NCBI GenBank assembly: GCA_964523375.1
Contig: CAZFYG010000007.1
Span: 1 to 64,000 of the forward strand
Reading direction: 5' to 3'
Origin: CAJQGY01 sp964523375
GTDB lineage: Bacteria > Pseudomonadota > Gammaproteobacteria > Magnimaribacterales > D2472
Length of the DNA stretch: 64,000 bases
The notes beneath the pieces were generated by a model. The model was not told the origin of the DNA. It searched no databases and was given only the letters and a program-made list of their open reading frames with translations. Positions within the stretch are counted from its first letter, which is position 1. Each line of letters opens with the position of its first letter. A program made the position numbers and the translations under genes. Below are positions 1-8,937 of this stretch, in pieces.

Positions 1-54
<54 letters not shown>

Positions 55-72
55 ATAAAAATGGGAATGTGC

Positions 73-101
73 ATTCTACCTTTAGAATCCAATTTGGACA
101 A
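73..101 (-). promoter_or_regulatory. Promoter of the tRNA-Ile unit
   Basis: On the minus strand TTGTCC (101-96) is followed after exactly 17 bases by TAGAAT (78-73). This is a good sigma-70 match, with transcription predicted to start near 66, about 12 bases before the tRNA 5' end. Its presence means the tRNA begins its own transcription unit rather than being processed from a 16S-containing precursor. Confidence 0.6.
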
Positions 102-108
102 TTATTCT

Positions 109-783
109 TTAAAGATTTTTAAGTGATTTATAGAGTGTGAAATATATATATGCGAGAGGAAGTGCTAGAAGATACTCTCCTATAGCTAACAATGCTAGAT
201 TGACTAAACCAGGCTCAATAACAGCTCCAACTACTAAAGACACTAATAAGGTTAAAGAAACAAAAGATAGTGTAAGAGTAAATAGTCTTCCGCCATGCTC
301 ATCTGTTGACTCCCATGACTTGCCTATTGATTCAAAAACACCTTTGTCTTCAAGCACGATATAGCCGAAGGCAAGAGATAGCCTAGCCATTAAATAAATC
401 CCTGGTAGTATTAAAAAAATAAACCCTATTAATGAAGCGAAGCCAATAATAATAGTAGCTCCTAGTAGTGGGAAAAACTTTTTAATGCCTGCAATTTGAG
501 CGTCTAAAGGTGATACATCGCCATCATTCTCGATGCTTGTGAAGGCAATCCAGATACCACCAACAAAACCCATTTGAATAATAGTGGCCAAAGCTGCAGT
601 TAGGAAAAACAATGATCCATTAGAGTTTATATATTCTATTAAATCCTCAGGTTGAGTAGCATCTTGTATAGGCAGAAGTAAATAGGCTACCGATACCTCC
701 ATAAAAGCTACTGGCAATGCCAGCGCAACAAGGTAACCAAGATGGTCAGAAGTAAATTTCCACGCACTCAAGAATTGATTCAT
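109..783 (-). CDS. YciC-like (UPF0259-type) polytopic membrane protein
   Basis: A 224-residue, very hydrophobic protein with about five or six membrane segments (roughly 15-38, 57-78, 103-132, 168-190, 195-218). The stretch around residues 125-155 (LPGIYLMARLSLAFGY, then a KSWEST helix) resembles the conserved core of the YciC/UPF0259 and related membrane families, whose function is poorly defined. A -10-like TATAAT (795-790, minus) lies only 6 bases before the ATG with no Shine-Dalgarno, suggesting a leaderless mRNA. It is divergent from the prolyl oligopeptidase gene, with 29 bases between them. The family assignment is by resemblance only. Confidence 0.6.
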   Translation of the reverse strand: MNQFLSAWKFTSDHLGYLVALALPVAFMEVSVAYLLLPIQDATQPEDLIEYINSNGSLFFLTAALATIIQMGFVGGIWIAFTSIENDGDVSPLDAQIAGIKKFFPLLGATIIIGFASLIGFIFLILPGIYLMARLSLAFGYIVLEDKGVFESIGKSWESTDEHGGRLFTLTLSFVSLTLLVSLVVGAVIEPGLVNLALLAIGEYLLALPLAYIYFTLYKSLKNL

Positions 784-812
784 GGAAGGATTATAAAGTA
801 CTATGCTTTGAT

Positions 813-2912
813 ATGAATAGATTGCCTATAATTTTGTCACTAGTGTTAATAATTTCTTGCAGCAAGGAAACGAGCCAAATGGAGTACCCGGATTCAAATA
901 AAAAATATTTTGTTGAGAATATTCATGGTTATGATGTTGAAGACTCATATAGATGGCTTGAAGATTTTACCAGTGAAGAAAGCCTGGATTGGGTCAAGCG
1001 TCAAAATGAGTTCACCAATCAATTTATAGAAAATTCTGAATACAAAAAACCAATAGCTGAATACTTGAGCGGGATATGGGATTCAGACTCTCAAAGCACT
1101 CCTTTTAAGGTAAAAGAAAAAACATTTTTTTACTACAATGATGGTTCATGGCAGCAAAGCAAATTAATGGTCCAAAAATGCGATGAATGTGAATTTGAAG
1201 TTTTACTTGATCCTAATAAATTTTCTGAAGATGGAACAGTTTCACTTTCTGGGATTAGCATAAGCAATGATGGGAAGCTTCTTGCATATGGAATTTCAGA
1301 TGGAGGTTCTGATTGGAGGACTTGGTTGCTTTTAGATATAGACAGTGGCAATGAGCTAGAAGATAAAATTACTTGGTCAAAATTTTCTACTCCGACATGG
1401 GAGAATGATAGCTCTGGATTTTATTACCAAAAGTATGATGAGCCAAAAGATGAGCTGCTTAAAGATATTAATACAGCTCCCAAGTTAATGTTCCACAGAA
1501 TTGGCAGTGATCAAAAGCAAGATACAGTTATGTATGAAAATGCATCAAAGCCAAGGTGGAGTTGGGGTATTAGTGTTGTAAAAGATACCAATATTAAATT
1601 CTTGTCGATCTCTGAGGGAACTGATGAGAGAAATAGGCTCTATGTAAAACTGAACGATAATGAGGAATTTCAACCAATTATTGGGAAGCTCCAAGCAGCA
1701 TATTCTCTAATAGGTTACAAGGATGAAATATTCTGGTTTTACACAACAGAGAACGCGATTAATGGAAAAATTATTTCCTTAAAGATCGAAGATGGCAAAT
1801 TTATTTGGAATGAGGTCATTGAGGAAACGGAAAATAATATCAGCAGTGTAAATATTATTAATAATAATTTTGTTATTAACTACATGGTGGATACATTTTC
1901 AGAAATCGTTTTCTATTCATTAGATGGGGTATTGTTAAAAAAATTAAATGTTTTTAAAGAGGCTTCAGTATCTGGCTTTGGAGGAGATATCGATGATACT
2001 GATTCATTTCTCTCTGTAACTAGTTTTGTTAAACCAAGAGAGATTCATAAAATTAACTTGGAGACATTAGAGACTTCATTATTTTGGAAAGAGGATCTAA
2101 AAACCTATTCTGAAGATGACTATGTATCTGATTTTAAATTTTTTGAATCAAAAGATGGTACAAAAATTCCAATACATGTAAGTTATAAAAAATCTACAAA
2201 TATCACAAAGGATACTCCTGTAATGCTTTATGGCTATGGAGGATTTAATATATCTTTAACGCCTAGGTTCAGCAAAAGTCATGCAGCATGGAAAAGTCAG
2301 GGCGGGGTATTTGCTGTTGTAAATCTTAGAGGTGGAAGCGAGTATGGTGATAGTTGGCACGAGCAAGGTATGCTTCTTAATAAACAGAATGTCTTTGATG
2401 ATTTTGCATATGCCGCAAAGTTTCTTCATTCATCTAATATTGGGTCTCCAAAAACAACAGCTATCATTGGAGGTTCTAATGGGGGTCTATTAGTTGCAGC
2501 AACTATGCTGCAAAATCCAGATTTATTTGAGATAGCTATTCCTCAGGTTGGTGTTTTGGATATGCTCAGGTTCCATAAATTTACTATTGGGTGGGCATGG
2601 GAAAGCGACTATGGGTCCCCAGATAATAAAGAAGAGTTTGAAAACCTACTTGCTTATTCGCCTTACCATAATGTTCTAGAAAATAGGTGTTATCCAAAAA
2701 CATTGGTTACAACCGCAAGCAGAGACGACAGAGTTGTGCCCTCGCACTCATTTAAGTTTGCAGCAAGACTTCAAGAGCTACAAGGTTGCGATAATCCGGT
2801 TCTAATAAGAGTTGAGAGCAGAGCTGGCCATGGAGCTGGAACACCAAAAAGTAAGGTTATAGATCAGATCTCTGAAATATATGGTTATGCTTTATCCGAG
2901 ATTAAAGGCTAG
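813..2912 (+). CDS. Prolyl oligopeptidase (S9A), predicted lipoprotein
   Basis: A serine peptidase of 699 residues that should cleave short peptides after proline. The N-terminus has a lipobox ending in LIISC at residue 16, so the enzyme is probably a lipid-anchored periplasmic protein rather than a cytosolic one. After a beta-propeller region (about 80-430) comes the alpha/beta-hydrolase domain, with the GGSNGG nucleophile (Ser555), the RDDRVVP acid motif (637-643) and His673 in AGHGAG. Length is normal for the family. The 3' end overlaps the convergent FKBP gene by 11 bases. It probably feeds peptide-derived proline to PutA encoded nearby, which is an inference from proximity. Confidence 0.92.
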   Translation: MNRLPIILSLVLIISCSKETSQMEYPDSNKKYFVENIHGYDVEDSYRWLEDFTSEESLDWVKRQNEFTNQFIENSEYKKPIAEYLSGIWDSDSQSTPFKVKEKTFFYYNDGSWQQSKLMVQKCDECEFEVLLDPNKFSEDGTVSLSGISISNDGKLLAYGISDGGSDWRTWLLLDIDSGNELEDKITWSKFSTPTWENDSSGFYYQKYDEPKDELLKDINTAPKLMFHRIGSDQKQDTVMYENASKPRWSWGISVVKDTNIKFLSISEGTDERNRLYVKLNDNEEFQPIIGKLQAAYSLIGYKDEIFWFYTTENAINGKIISLKIEDGKFIWNEVIEETENNISSVNIINNNFVINYMVDTFSEIVFYSLDGVLLKKLNVFKEASVSGFGGDIDDTDSFLSVTSFVKPREIHKINLETLETSLFWKEDLKTYSEDDYVSDFKFFESKDGTKIPIHVSYKKSTNITKDTPVMLYGYGGFNISLTPRFSKSHAAWKSQGGVFAVVNLRGGSEYGDSWHEQGMLLNKQNVFDDFAYAAKFLHSSNIGSPKTTAIIGGSNGGLLVAATMLQNPDLFEIAIPQVGVLDMLRFHKFTIGWAWESDYGSPDNKEEFENLLAYSPYHNVLENRCYPKTLVTTASRDDRVVPSHSFKFAARLQELQGCDNPVLIRVESRAGHGAGTPKSKVIDQISEIYGYALSEIKG

Positions 2913-3363
2913 CTATTTCTAAGAGCTCAATTTCGAAAATAAGAATTGAGTTTGATGGTATGCCCGGCCTACCCTCATCGCCATAAGCCATGCTAGGGTC
3001 AATAAAGACCTTCCACTTATCCCCAGCTCTCATCAGTGAAATAATTTTTTGACACCCTTCAATCAAGCCAGAAAGAGGTATCTCTAATGGCTCATTCATA
3101 TCGACAGAGGACCAGAATACTTCTCCATTGGTAAGAGTTCCATGAAAGTGTGCTGTGATTATGTCATCTAGGTTGGCAGTTGGATTGTTAAGATCCCCGC
3201 TTTGGATAATTGAATACTGAAGCCCATTTTCGATCTCAATAATGTCTGGGTTTTGGCTGTTATCTATAAAATATTGCATGTTTTGTATTTGGGTAATGTT
3301 AGGGCTGTCTTGATTGCAGCCAATAGTTAAAAGTAATGTGAGGAATAAGTATATTTTTTTCAT
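2902..3363 (-). CDS. FKBP-type peptidyl-prolyl isomerase, lipoprotein
   Basis: A protein of 153 residues. The first 16 form a lipoprotein signal ending in LTIGC. Residues about 65-150 form a single FKBP domain, with the typical start (ITAHFHGTLTNGEVF), the GLIEGCQKIISLMRAGDKW core and the closing segment ILIFEIELLEI. It should catalyse proline cis-trans isomerisation of envelope proteins in the periplasm, anchored to a membrane. It lacks the long N-terminal dimerisation domain of FkpA/Mip. It lies 1 base downstream of tyrS and is probably co-transcribed with it. Its end overlaps the prolyl oligopeptidase gene tail to tail. Confidence 0.88.
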   Translation of the reverse strand: MKKIYLFLTLLLTIGCNQDSPNITQIQNMQYFIDNSQNPDIIEIENGLQYSIIQSGDLNNPTANLDDIITAHFHGTLTNGEVFWSSVDMNEPLEIPLSGLIEGCQKIISLMRAGDKWKVFIDPSMAYGDEGRPGIPSNSILIFEIELLEIASL

Positions 3364-3364
3364 T

Positions 3365-4558
3365 TTAAGTTTTGATTATTAGAAATTTTCTTTTGCCAAC
3401 TTGATAAACTTGTTTTGTGCCTAGTTCAATTTTTTTCTTGGGGTCATCAACCTTTTGAGACTTTATCTTGACGCCGCCTTGCTTAATTAATCTGGCAGCC
3501 TCAGATGTGCTAGCAACCATTCCAGTTTCTTTAAGTAAATTAACTAGAGGAATAGATTCCCCATCAATCGCATATTCCACTTCGTCTATGTCATCAGGCA
3601 AGGCCCCTTTTTGGAATCTTTTTAGAAAAGCGTTTTTACAATTTTCTCCCTCTCCATCTCCATGGAATCGATCAACTATCTCAATTGCTAATAAAAACTT
3701 AGCATCTCTTGGATTTGTTCCCTCATCAACAGATTTCTTTAAGGAACCAATCTCGCTCTCTGAAAGAAAGCTTAAAAGCTCAAACCATCTCCACATCAAA
3801 GTATCAGAAATAGACATAACCTTGCCAAACATTTCATTTGGAGCCTCATCAACCCCAATAAAGTTATTAAGAGATTTAGACATCTTATTGACGCCATCCA
3901 AGCCTTCTAAAATAGGAACAGTTAAAACAACTTGCGGCTCTTGATCAAAAGATCTTTGCAGCTCTCTTCCAACTAATAGATTAAATTTTTGATCAGTGCC
4001 TCCGCACTCCACATCTGCCTTTAGTGCAACTGAGTCATAGCCTTGAACTAATGGATATAAGAATTCGTGAATGGCTATGCTTTGATTGGATGAGTAACGT
4101 TTGTTGAAATCATCCCTTTCTAGCATTCGGGCAACGTTATATCTAGATGCAAGCCCTATTAGCCCTTCAGCTCCTAAGTCTTTGCACCACTCTGAATTAA
4201 ATCTGACTTCTGTTAACTCTTTTTTTAATATCTTAAAAACTTGCTGTTCGTAGGTTTTTGCATTTTCTATAACCTCTTCTTTAGTGAGGGTTGGTCTGGT
4301 TTTGTTTTTACCTGAGGGATCACCAATTTGGCCTGTAAAGTCTCCGATAAGAAAAACCACCTTATGACCAAGATCTTGGAAATGTCTTAATTTATTTATT
4401 AGAACTGTATGACCCAAATGAAGATCTGGGGCAGTAGGATCAAACCCTGCCTTGATAGTAAGTTGCTTCCCAGAATCAAGCTTTTTCTTGAGATCTGCCT
4501 CTGTCAGAATTTCATCTGTTCCGCGCTTAATAATAGAAATAGCATCAATCATCTGCAT
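3365..4558 (-). CDS. tyrS: Tyrosyl-tRNA synthetase
   Basis: Class I aminoacyl-tRNA synthetase that charges tRNA-Tyr. The signature sites are present: HLGH at residues 47-50 and KMSKS at 225-229. A C-terminal S4-like RNA-binding domain spans about 330-397 (LVNLLKETGMVASTSEAAR). The 397-residue length fits the shorter, Haemophilus-like TyrS type. Two ATGs are possible. The second (4552) leaves exactly 6 bases to a TATGAT hexamer at 4564-4559, so a leaderless transcript starting at codon 3 is plausible. It is divergent from putA, and the FKBP gene follows 1 base later. Confidence 0.97.
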   Translation of the reverse strand: MQMIDAISIIKRGTDEILTEADLKKKLDSGKQLTIKAGFDPTAPDLHLGHTVLINKLRHFQDLGHKVVFLIGDFTGQIGDPSGKNKTRPTLTKEEVIENAKTYEQQVFKILKKELTEVRFNSEWCKDLGAEGLIGLASRYNVARMLERDDFNKRYSSNQSIAIHEFLYPLVQGYDSVALKADVECGGTDQKFNLLVGRELQRSFDQEPQVVLTVPILEGLDGVNKMSKSLNNFIGVDEAPNEMFGKVMSISDTLMWRWFELLSFLSESEIGSLKKSVDEGTNPRDAKFLLAIEIVDRFHGDGEGENCKNAFLKRFQKGALPDDIDEVEYAIDGESIPLVNLLKETGMVASTSEAARLIKQGGVKIKSQKVDDPKKKIELGTKQVYQVGKRKFLIIKT

Positions 4559-4595
4559 ATCATAGTATTTTTAATGCATTAAGAAAATCACAATC

Positions 4596-4623
4596 TTGCT
4601 ACTTATCTTTTTAAGATTAAAAT
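4596..4623 (+). promoter_or_regulatory. Promoter of putA, apparently leaderless
   Basis: TTGCTA (4596-4601), a 16-base spacer and TAAAAT (4618-4623). The hexamer ends 7 bases before the putA ATG, so transcription should begin at or next to the start codon. No Shine-Dalgarno sequence is present. One of the clearest of the repeated leaderless-type promoters in this window. Confidence 0.5.
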
Positions 4624-4630
4624 ATAACCT

Positions 4631-7600
4631 ATGTCGATATCTCGTAATAAATTTCAATCAGAAAGTGAACTAATTCAGTCAATGATTGAAGATTCAAATT
4701 TTATAAGTAATTCAAAGATAGTTGATAACGCAAAGAAGATCATTGATGAGTGCAGAGTTGCAAAGTCCGAAAGAACAATGCTGGATGCATTTTTGAGTGA
4801 ATATGGTTTATCTAATAATGAAGGTGTTGCACTAATGTGCCTCGCTGAGTCAGTTTTAAGGATACCGGATAAATCTACTAGAGATCTTATTATCTCAGAA
4901 AAATTATCAGAGGGTAGATGGATTGAACATCTTAATAAAGCAGACAGTATTTTTGTTAATGCCTCTACATGGGGCCTTTTACTAGCAGGAACCCTGGTTA
5001 AGCCATCTGAGCTATCCAACAACAATCCAGCAAAATATATTGGTGGTCTCATATCAAAGTCTGGCGAAATGCCAATAAGAAATGCAGTTCTTGCCGCCAT
5101 GCATATATTAAGTAAAGAATTTGTGATGGGAAGAGACTTTAACGATATATCTAAACTGAAGAATATTGATCAAGACACTTATTCTTTCGATATGCTTGGA
5201 GAAGCAGCAAGAACAGATCATCAAGCTGAAAAGTATTTTGAAGCTTACCTTGAAGCAATTGAAGAGGTTAGCAAAATTAATGAAAAAACAGGAAATAAAA
5301 ATGGGGTTTCTATAAAGTTATCTGCACTCTATCCAAGGTATGAAACAAGGAAGATAGAAAGGGTAAGAGAGTTCTTATCAAAGAGACTTTTAAAGCTTAT
5401 TCATAGCGCCATAAAAAAGAATGTTGAGATTACAATTGATGCTGAGGAGCAAGATAGGCTTTCATTAAGCATAGAGATTTTAGAAGAAGTATTAATGTCT
5501 GAGGGAGTTAAAGACTGGGAAAGTATTGGGCTTGCTATCCAGGCCTATGGAAAAAGATCATTGGACTTGATTGACTGGATTGAAGCAATGCTTGAAAAAA
5601 GAGCTCCAATGCATGCAAGACTTGTAAAAGGCGCTTACTGGGATTATGAGATAAAAAATTCTCAAGTTTTTGGGCATGAGGGGTATTCTGTTTTCACCAA
5701 AAAAGCACATACAGACATCTCTTATTTGGCATGTGCTGAAAAAATGCTCTCCATTAAAAATCTTTTACCGAAATTTGCTACTCATAATGCGCATACTATT
5801 GCTGCAATTCATCAGATGGGTGGTCAAGCTAACTTTGAATATCAGCGCCTATATGGCATGGGAGAGCTTTTGTATAAGAGCGCAGAAAGTGTCCTTGGTA
5901 AAAACAACAAAACTACAATATATGCTCCTATAGGCAAATACAAAGACCTGCTCCCCTATTTGGTAAGAAGACTCTTAGAAAATGGTGCAAATAGCTCTTT
6001 TATTAATAGACTCCTTGACCCAGAGACCGACTCTTTATGGTTGGCAGAAAGTCCAGTTAAAAAGATTGCTGAAGAAAGTAAAGAAATTCCAATGCCGGTT
6101 AACATTTTTAATGATCGCCTAAATTCAAAAGGTTTAGATCTTTCTGAGCAAGCCAACTTAGATAAGCTCAAAGATTGTCTTAAAAACTTTGATGGTAAAA
6201 CAAAAAGAGCTGAATCAGTTTACGACAGTAGAAACCCAGGAAACTCTAAAAAGCATATATCAAAATCTCTATCGAACGGCACTGATATAGGTTCAGTATA
6301 TTTTGATTCTTGCGAGAGTATTGAAAAAGCTTTTTCATATTATAAAAAATCATCTTGGACAAAAACTTCTGTTGTTTATAGAGCAGAGGTTCTCAAAAAG
6401 ATTGCAGACTTCATAGAAAATAATCCTAACGAGCTTCTTTATTATTTAATACATGAGGCGGGAAAACATATTGAAGATGCTGTTGATGAAATAAGAGAGG
6501 CTGTAGATTTTTTAAGGTACTACAGTGATGAGGCAATCAAGTTACAGTCCACATCAAACAAGCTAAATGGCCCAACAGGTGAAGAGAATATTCTTACGTA
6601 TCATCCAAGAGGAAGATTTTTATGTATTAGCCCCTGGAACTTTCCAGTTGCTATTTTGATTGGTCAAATCAGTGCTGCTCTTGCAACAGGCAACGATGTG
6701 ATATCAAAACCATCAGAGCACACCCCAATTCTTGCAAGCATAATTACTAATATTTTTCACAGCCAAGGAGTTCCTGAGGGTGCTCTTCAACTTGTCCTTG
6801 GTGATGGCATGAATGGTGCAACTTTAACCAAATCCAAGAGTCTAAAAGGTGTTGCTTTTACCGGATCTACTGACACTGCTCGAAAAATTCAATCCAGCCT
6901 TCTTGATAACCACAAGGAGATAGTTAAATTTATAGCGGAAACTGGAGGCCTGAACTGCATGATAGTAGACTCAAGCGCTCTTTTGGAACAAGTAACAGAT
7001 GACGTTATCCGATCAGCATTTAATAGTGCTGGCCAAAGATGTTCTGCATTGAGAGTCCTTATTGTTCAAGAAGATGTTTATCAAGATGTAGTAGACATGG
7101 TAGCTGGGGCAATGGAGGTTCTAGATATTGGGCCAACTGAAAACTTTAATAATGACATTGGTCCAATAATATCAAAAGATGCATTTAGTAAGCTTAAAGA
7201 CTATATAGAAGTTGCTTCAATTGATGGTAAGAATGTCATACAACCGCATGACTATATTGATGATATATATATTCCGCCAACAATAATTGAGATCGAATCA
7301 TTGTCAGAATTGGAGTCTGAGCAGTTTGGTCCAATTCTTCATATTATGAAATTTAAGGCAGGCAACGTCCAGGGTGTGGTAGAGGAAATAAATAAACTTA
7401 ATTATGGCCTTACGCTTGGTGTTCATACACGAGTTGAATCTAGGGCAGATGAGATAGCTCGCACTGCAAATGTAGGAAATGTTTATATAAATCGAGACAT
7501 AGTAGGTGCTGTTGTTGGCGTCCAGCCATTTGGTGGAGAAGGCCTATCAGGAACTGGATGCAAAGCCGGTGGCCCAAATTATTTATCTCAATTTGTTAAT

Positions 7601-7675
7601 GAACAAGTGGTTTCTAAAAACATAGTGGCTTTTGGGGGCAATACAGAACTGCTTAATCTCCAAAATAAGGAATGA
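4631..7675 (+). CDS. putA: Bifunctional proline dehydrogenase / P5C dehydrogenase
   Basis: A protein of 1014 residues that converts proline to glutamate. The N-terminal half holds the FAD-dependent proline dehydrogenase barrel (IDAEEQDRL near 268, RLVKGAYWDYE near 335, YQRLYGMGE near 410). The C-terminal half is an NAD-dependent aldehyde dehydrogenase with FTGSTDTA, ETGG and the catalytic Cys804 in GQRCSALR. E. coli PutA is about 1320 residues, and here the N-terminal ribbon-helix-helix domain and the C-terminal tail are missing, so this is a short enzyme that cannot autoregulate by DNA binding. It overlaps the next gene by ATGA. Confidence 0.96.
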   Translation: MSISRNKFQSESELIQSMIEDSNFISNSKIVDNAKKIIDECRVAKSERTMLDAFLSEYGLSNNEGVALMCLAESVLRIPDKSTRDLIISEKLSEGRWIEHLNKADSIFVNASTWGLLLAGTLVKPSELSNNNPAKYIGGLISKSGEMPIRNAVLAAMHILSKEFVMGRDFNDISKLKNIDQDTYSFDMLGEAARTDHQAEKYFEAYLEAIEEVSKINEKTGNKNGVSIKLSALYPRYETRKIERVREFLSKRLLKLIHSAIKKNVEITIDAEEQDRLSLSIEILEEVLMSEGVKDWESIGLAIQAYGKRSLDLIDWIEAMLEKRAPMHARLVKGAYWDYEIKNSQVFGHEGYSVFTKKAHTDISYLACAEKMLSIKNLLPKFATHNAHTIAAIHQMGGQANFEYQRLYGMGELLYKSAESVLGKNNKTTIYAPIGKYKDLLPYLVRRLLENGANSSFINRLLDPETDSLWLAESPVKKIAEESKEIPMPVNIFNDRLNSKGLDLSEQANLDKLKDCLKNFDGKTKRAESVYDSRNPGNSKKHISKSLSNGTDIGSVYFDSCESIEKAFSYYKKSSWTKTSVVYRAEVLKKIADFIENNPNELLYYLIHEAGKHIEDAVDEIREAVDFLRYYSDEAIKLQSTSNKLNGPTGEENILTYHPRGRFLCISPWNFPVAILIGQISAALATGNDVISKPSEHTPILASIITNIFHSQGVPEGALQLVLGDGMNGATLTKSKSLKGVAFTGSTDTARKIQSSLLDNHKEIVKFIAETGGLNCMIVDSSALLEQVTDDVIRSAFNSAGQRCSALRVLIVQEDVYQDVVDMVAGAMEVLDIGPTENFNNDIGPIISKDAFSKLKDYIEVASIDGKNVIQPHDYIDDIYIPPTIIEIESLSELESEQFGPILHIMKFKAGNVQGVVEEINKLNYGLTLGVHTRVESRADEIARTANVGNVYINRDIVGAVVGVQPFGGEGLSGTGCKAGGPNYLSQFVNEQVVSKNIVAFGGNTELLNLQNKE

Positions 7676-8937
7676 TAGGCTTCAGAAAAGTTCCAACAAA
7701 GTTGGTCATTGGAATATTTTTCTTTCTAATCGTCCTTATCTTGCTTCTTTATCTGGATCTAAACTCAGGCCAGCCTCCTGCTGAAGAAGAGATCATATAC
7801 AGTGAGAATATTGAAGATGTTCCACTTGAAGTGGCTTCGCAACAAACCTATGAAGTGAAAGATGGTGAAATTCTCTCGATCATATTTGAAAAATTTAAGG
7901 TTCCTTTAAATACCCAATACAAAATCTATAGTCTAGAGGATGCTAATTTAGTAACAAATATAAGGCCTGGCAATAAAATTATATTTTCTTATTTTGGTGA
8001 AAAGCTTACTAATATTGGAATAGTTAAAGATAAGCTTTCCTCAATAGAGATATCGATTGGACAAAAAATAGAACTCAGAAAGATTAAAAATGCTGTTGAA
8101 ACAATTTCATCTTATGCAGGAGGAACTATCTCCAGTTCTTTTTATGAGGATGCTTTGGCCTCTGGCATGCCTGATAGTGTCATTATGGATCTCGCTTACA
8201 TCTTTGGCTGGGATATAGATTTTGTTTTTGATATTAGAGAGGGTGATACTTTTTCTGTGATCTATGAAACTCCATACTCTAAAGGGGAAAAAATAAAGAA
8301 TGGTGATATTTTAATAGCGGAATTTACCAACCAGGATAAAACATATGTGGCAAATAGATTTATAGATCAAGATAATAAAAAAGGCTACTTTGATGAAAAC
8401 GGTGAGAATATGCAAAAGGCTTTTCTTCGAGCGCCTCTAGAATTTTCTTATATTAGCTCCCACTTCAATCCAAATAGAATGCATCCAGTCCTTCATACAA
8501 TTAGGGCTCATAATGGTGTTGATTATGCAGCCCCAACAGGCTCTCCTGTTAGAGCCACTGGATCTGGAAGCGTAGAATTTGCTGGGGTACGAAATGGCTG
8601 CGGCAAAGAAATTGTTTTGAAGCATACAAATGATTACTCAACCAGGTACTGTCATTTAAGCAAATTTGAAAGCAAGGTTAAAAAGGGCAAAAAAGTTATG
8701 CAGGGTCAGGTTATTGGATATGTTGGTAGCACAGGCTTAGCTACTGGACCTCATCTTCATTATGAGTTCAAAATTGGCAATAGACACACAGATCCAGTAA
8801 AGATAAAGCTTCCTTCAGCAGAGCCACTGTCTAGTAAATTAAAGCTGGATTTTGATATCCTTTTTAAAAAAAATAAATTAATGTTGGATGATATGAGTAA
8901 ATTTGTAAATCAAAACACCAGTGATAAGAATGAGTAA
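7672..8937 (+). CDS. M23 family murein DD-endopeptidase (MepM-like)
   Basis: A protein of 421 residues with one N-terminal membrane helix (about 12-28), a LysM/OapA-like middle region (YEVKDGEILSIIFEKF near residue 60) and a C-terminal lysostaphin-type peptidase domain. The zinc ligands are visible as H280 and D284 in HNGVD and as the HLHYEF motif near residue 363. It should cut peptide cross-links so that the cell wall can grow. The ATGA overlap with putA implies co-transcription. In many gammaproteobacteria a MepM-like gene sits next to tyrS and anmK, as it does here. It overlaps anmK by about 8-17 bases depending on the anmK start. Confidence 0.9.
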   Translation: MIGFRKVPTKLVIGIFFFLIVLILLLYLDLNSGQPPAEEEIIYSENIEDVPLEVASQQTYEVKDGEILSIIFEKFKVPLNTQYKIYSLEDANLVTNIRPGNKIIFSYFGEKLTNIGIVKDKLSSIEISIGQKIELRKIKNAVETISSYAGGTISSSFYEDALASGMPDSVIMDLAYIFGWDIDFVFDIREGDTFSVIYETPYSKGEKIKNGDILIAEFTNQDKTYVANRFIDQDNKKGYFDENGENMQKAFLRAPLEFSYISSHFNPNRMHPVLHTIRAHNGVDYAAPTGSPVRATGSGSVEFAGVRNGCGKEIVLKHTNDYSTRYCHLSKFESKVKKGKKVMQGQVIGYVGSTGLATGPHLHYEFKIGNRHTDPVKIKLPSAEPLSSKLKLDFDILFKKNKLMLDDMSKFVNQNTSDKNE

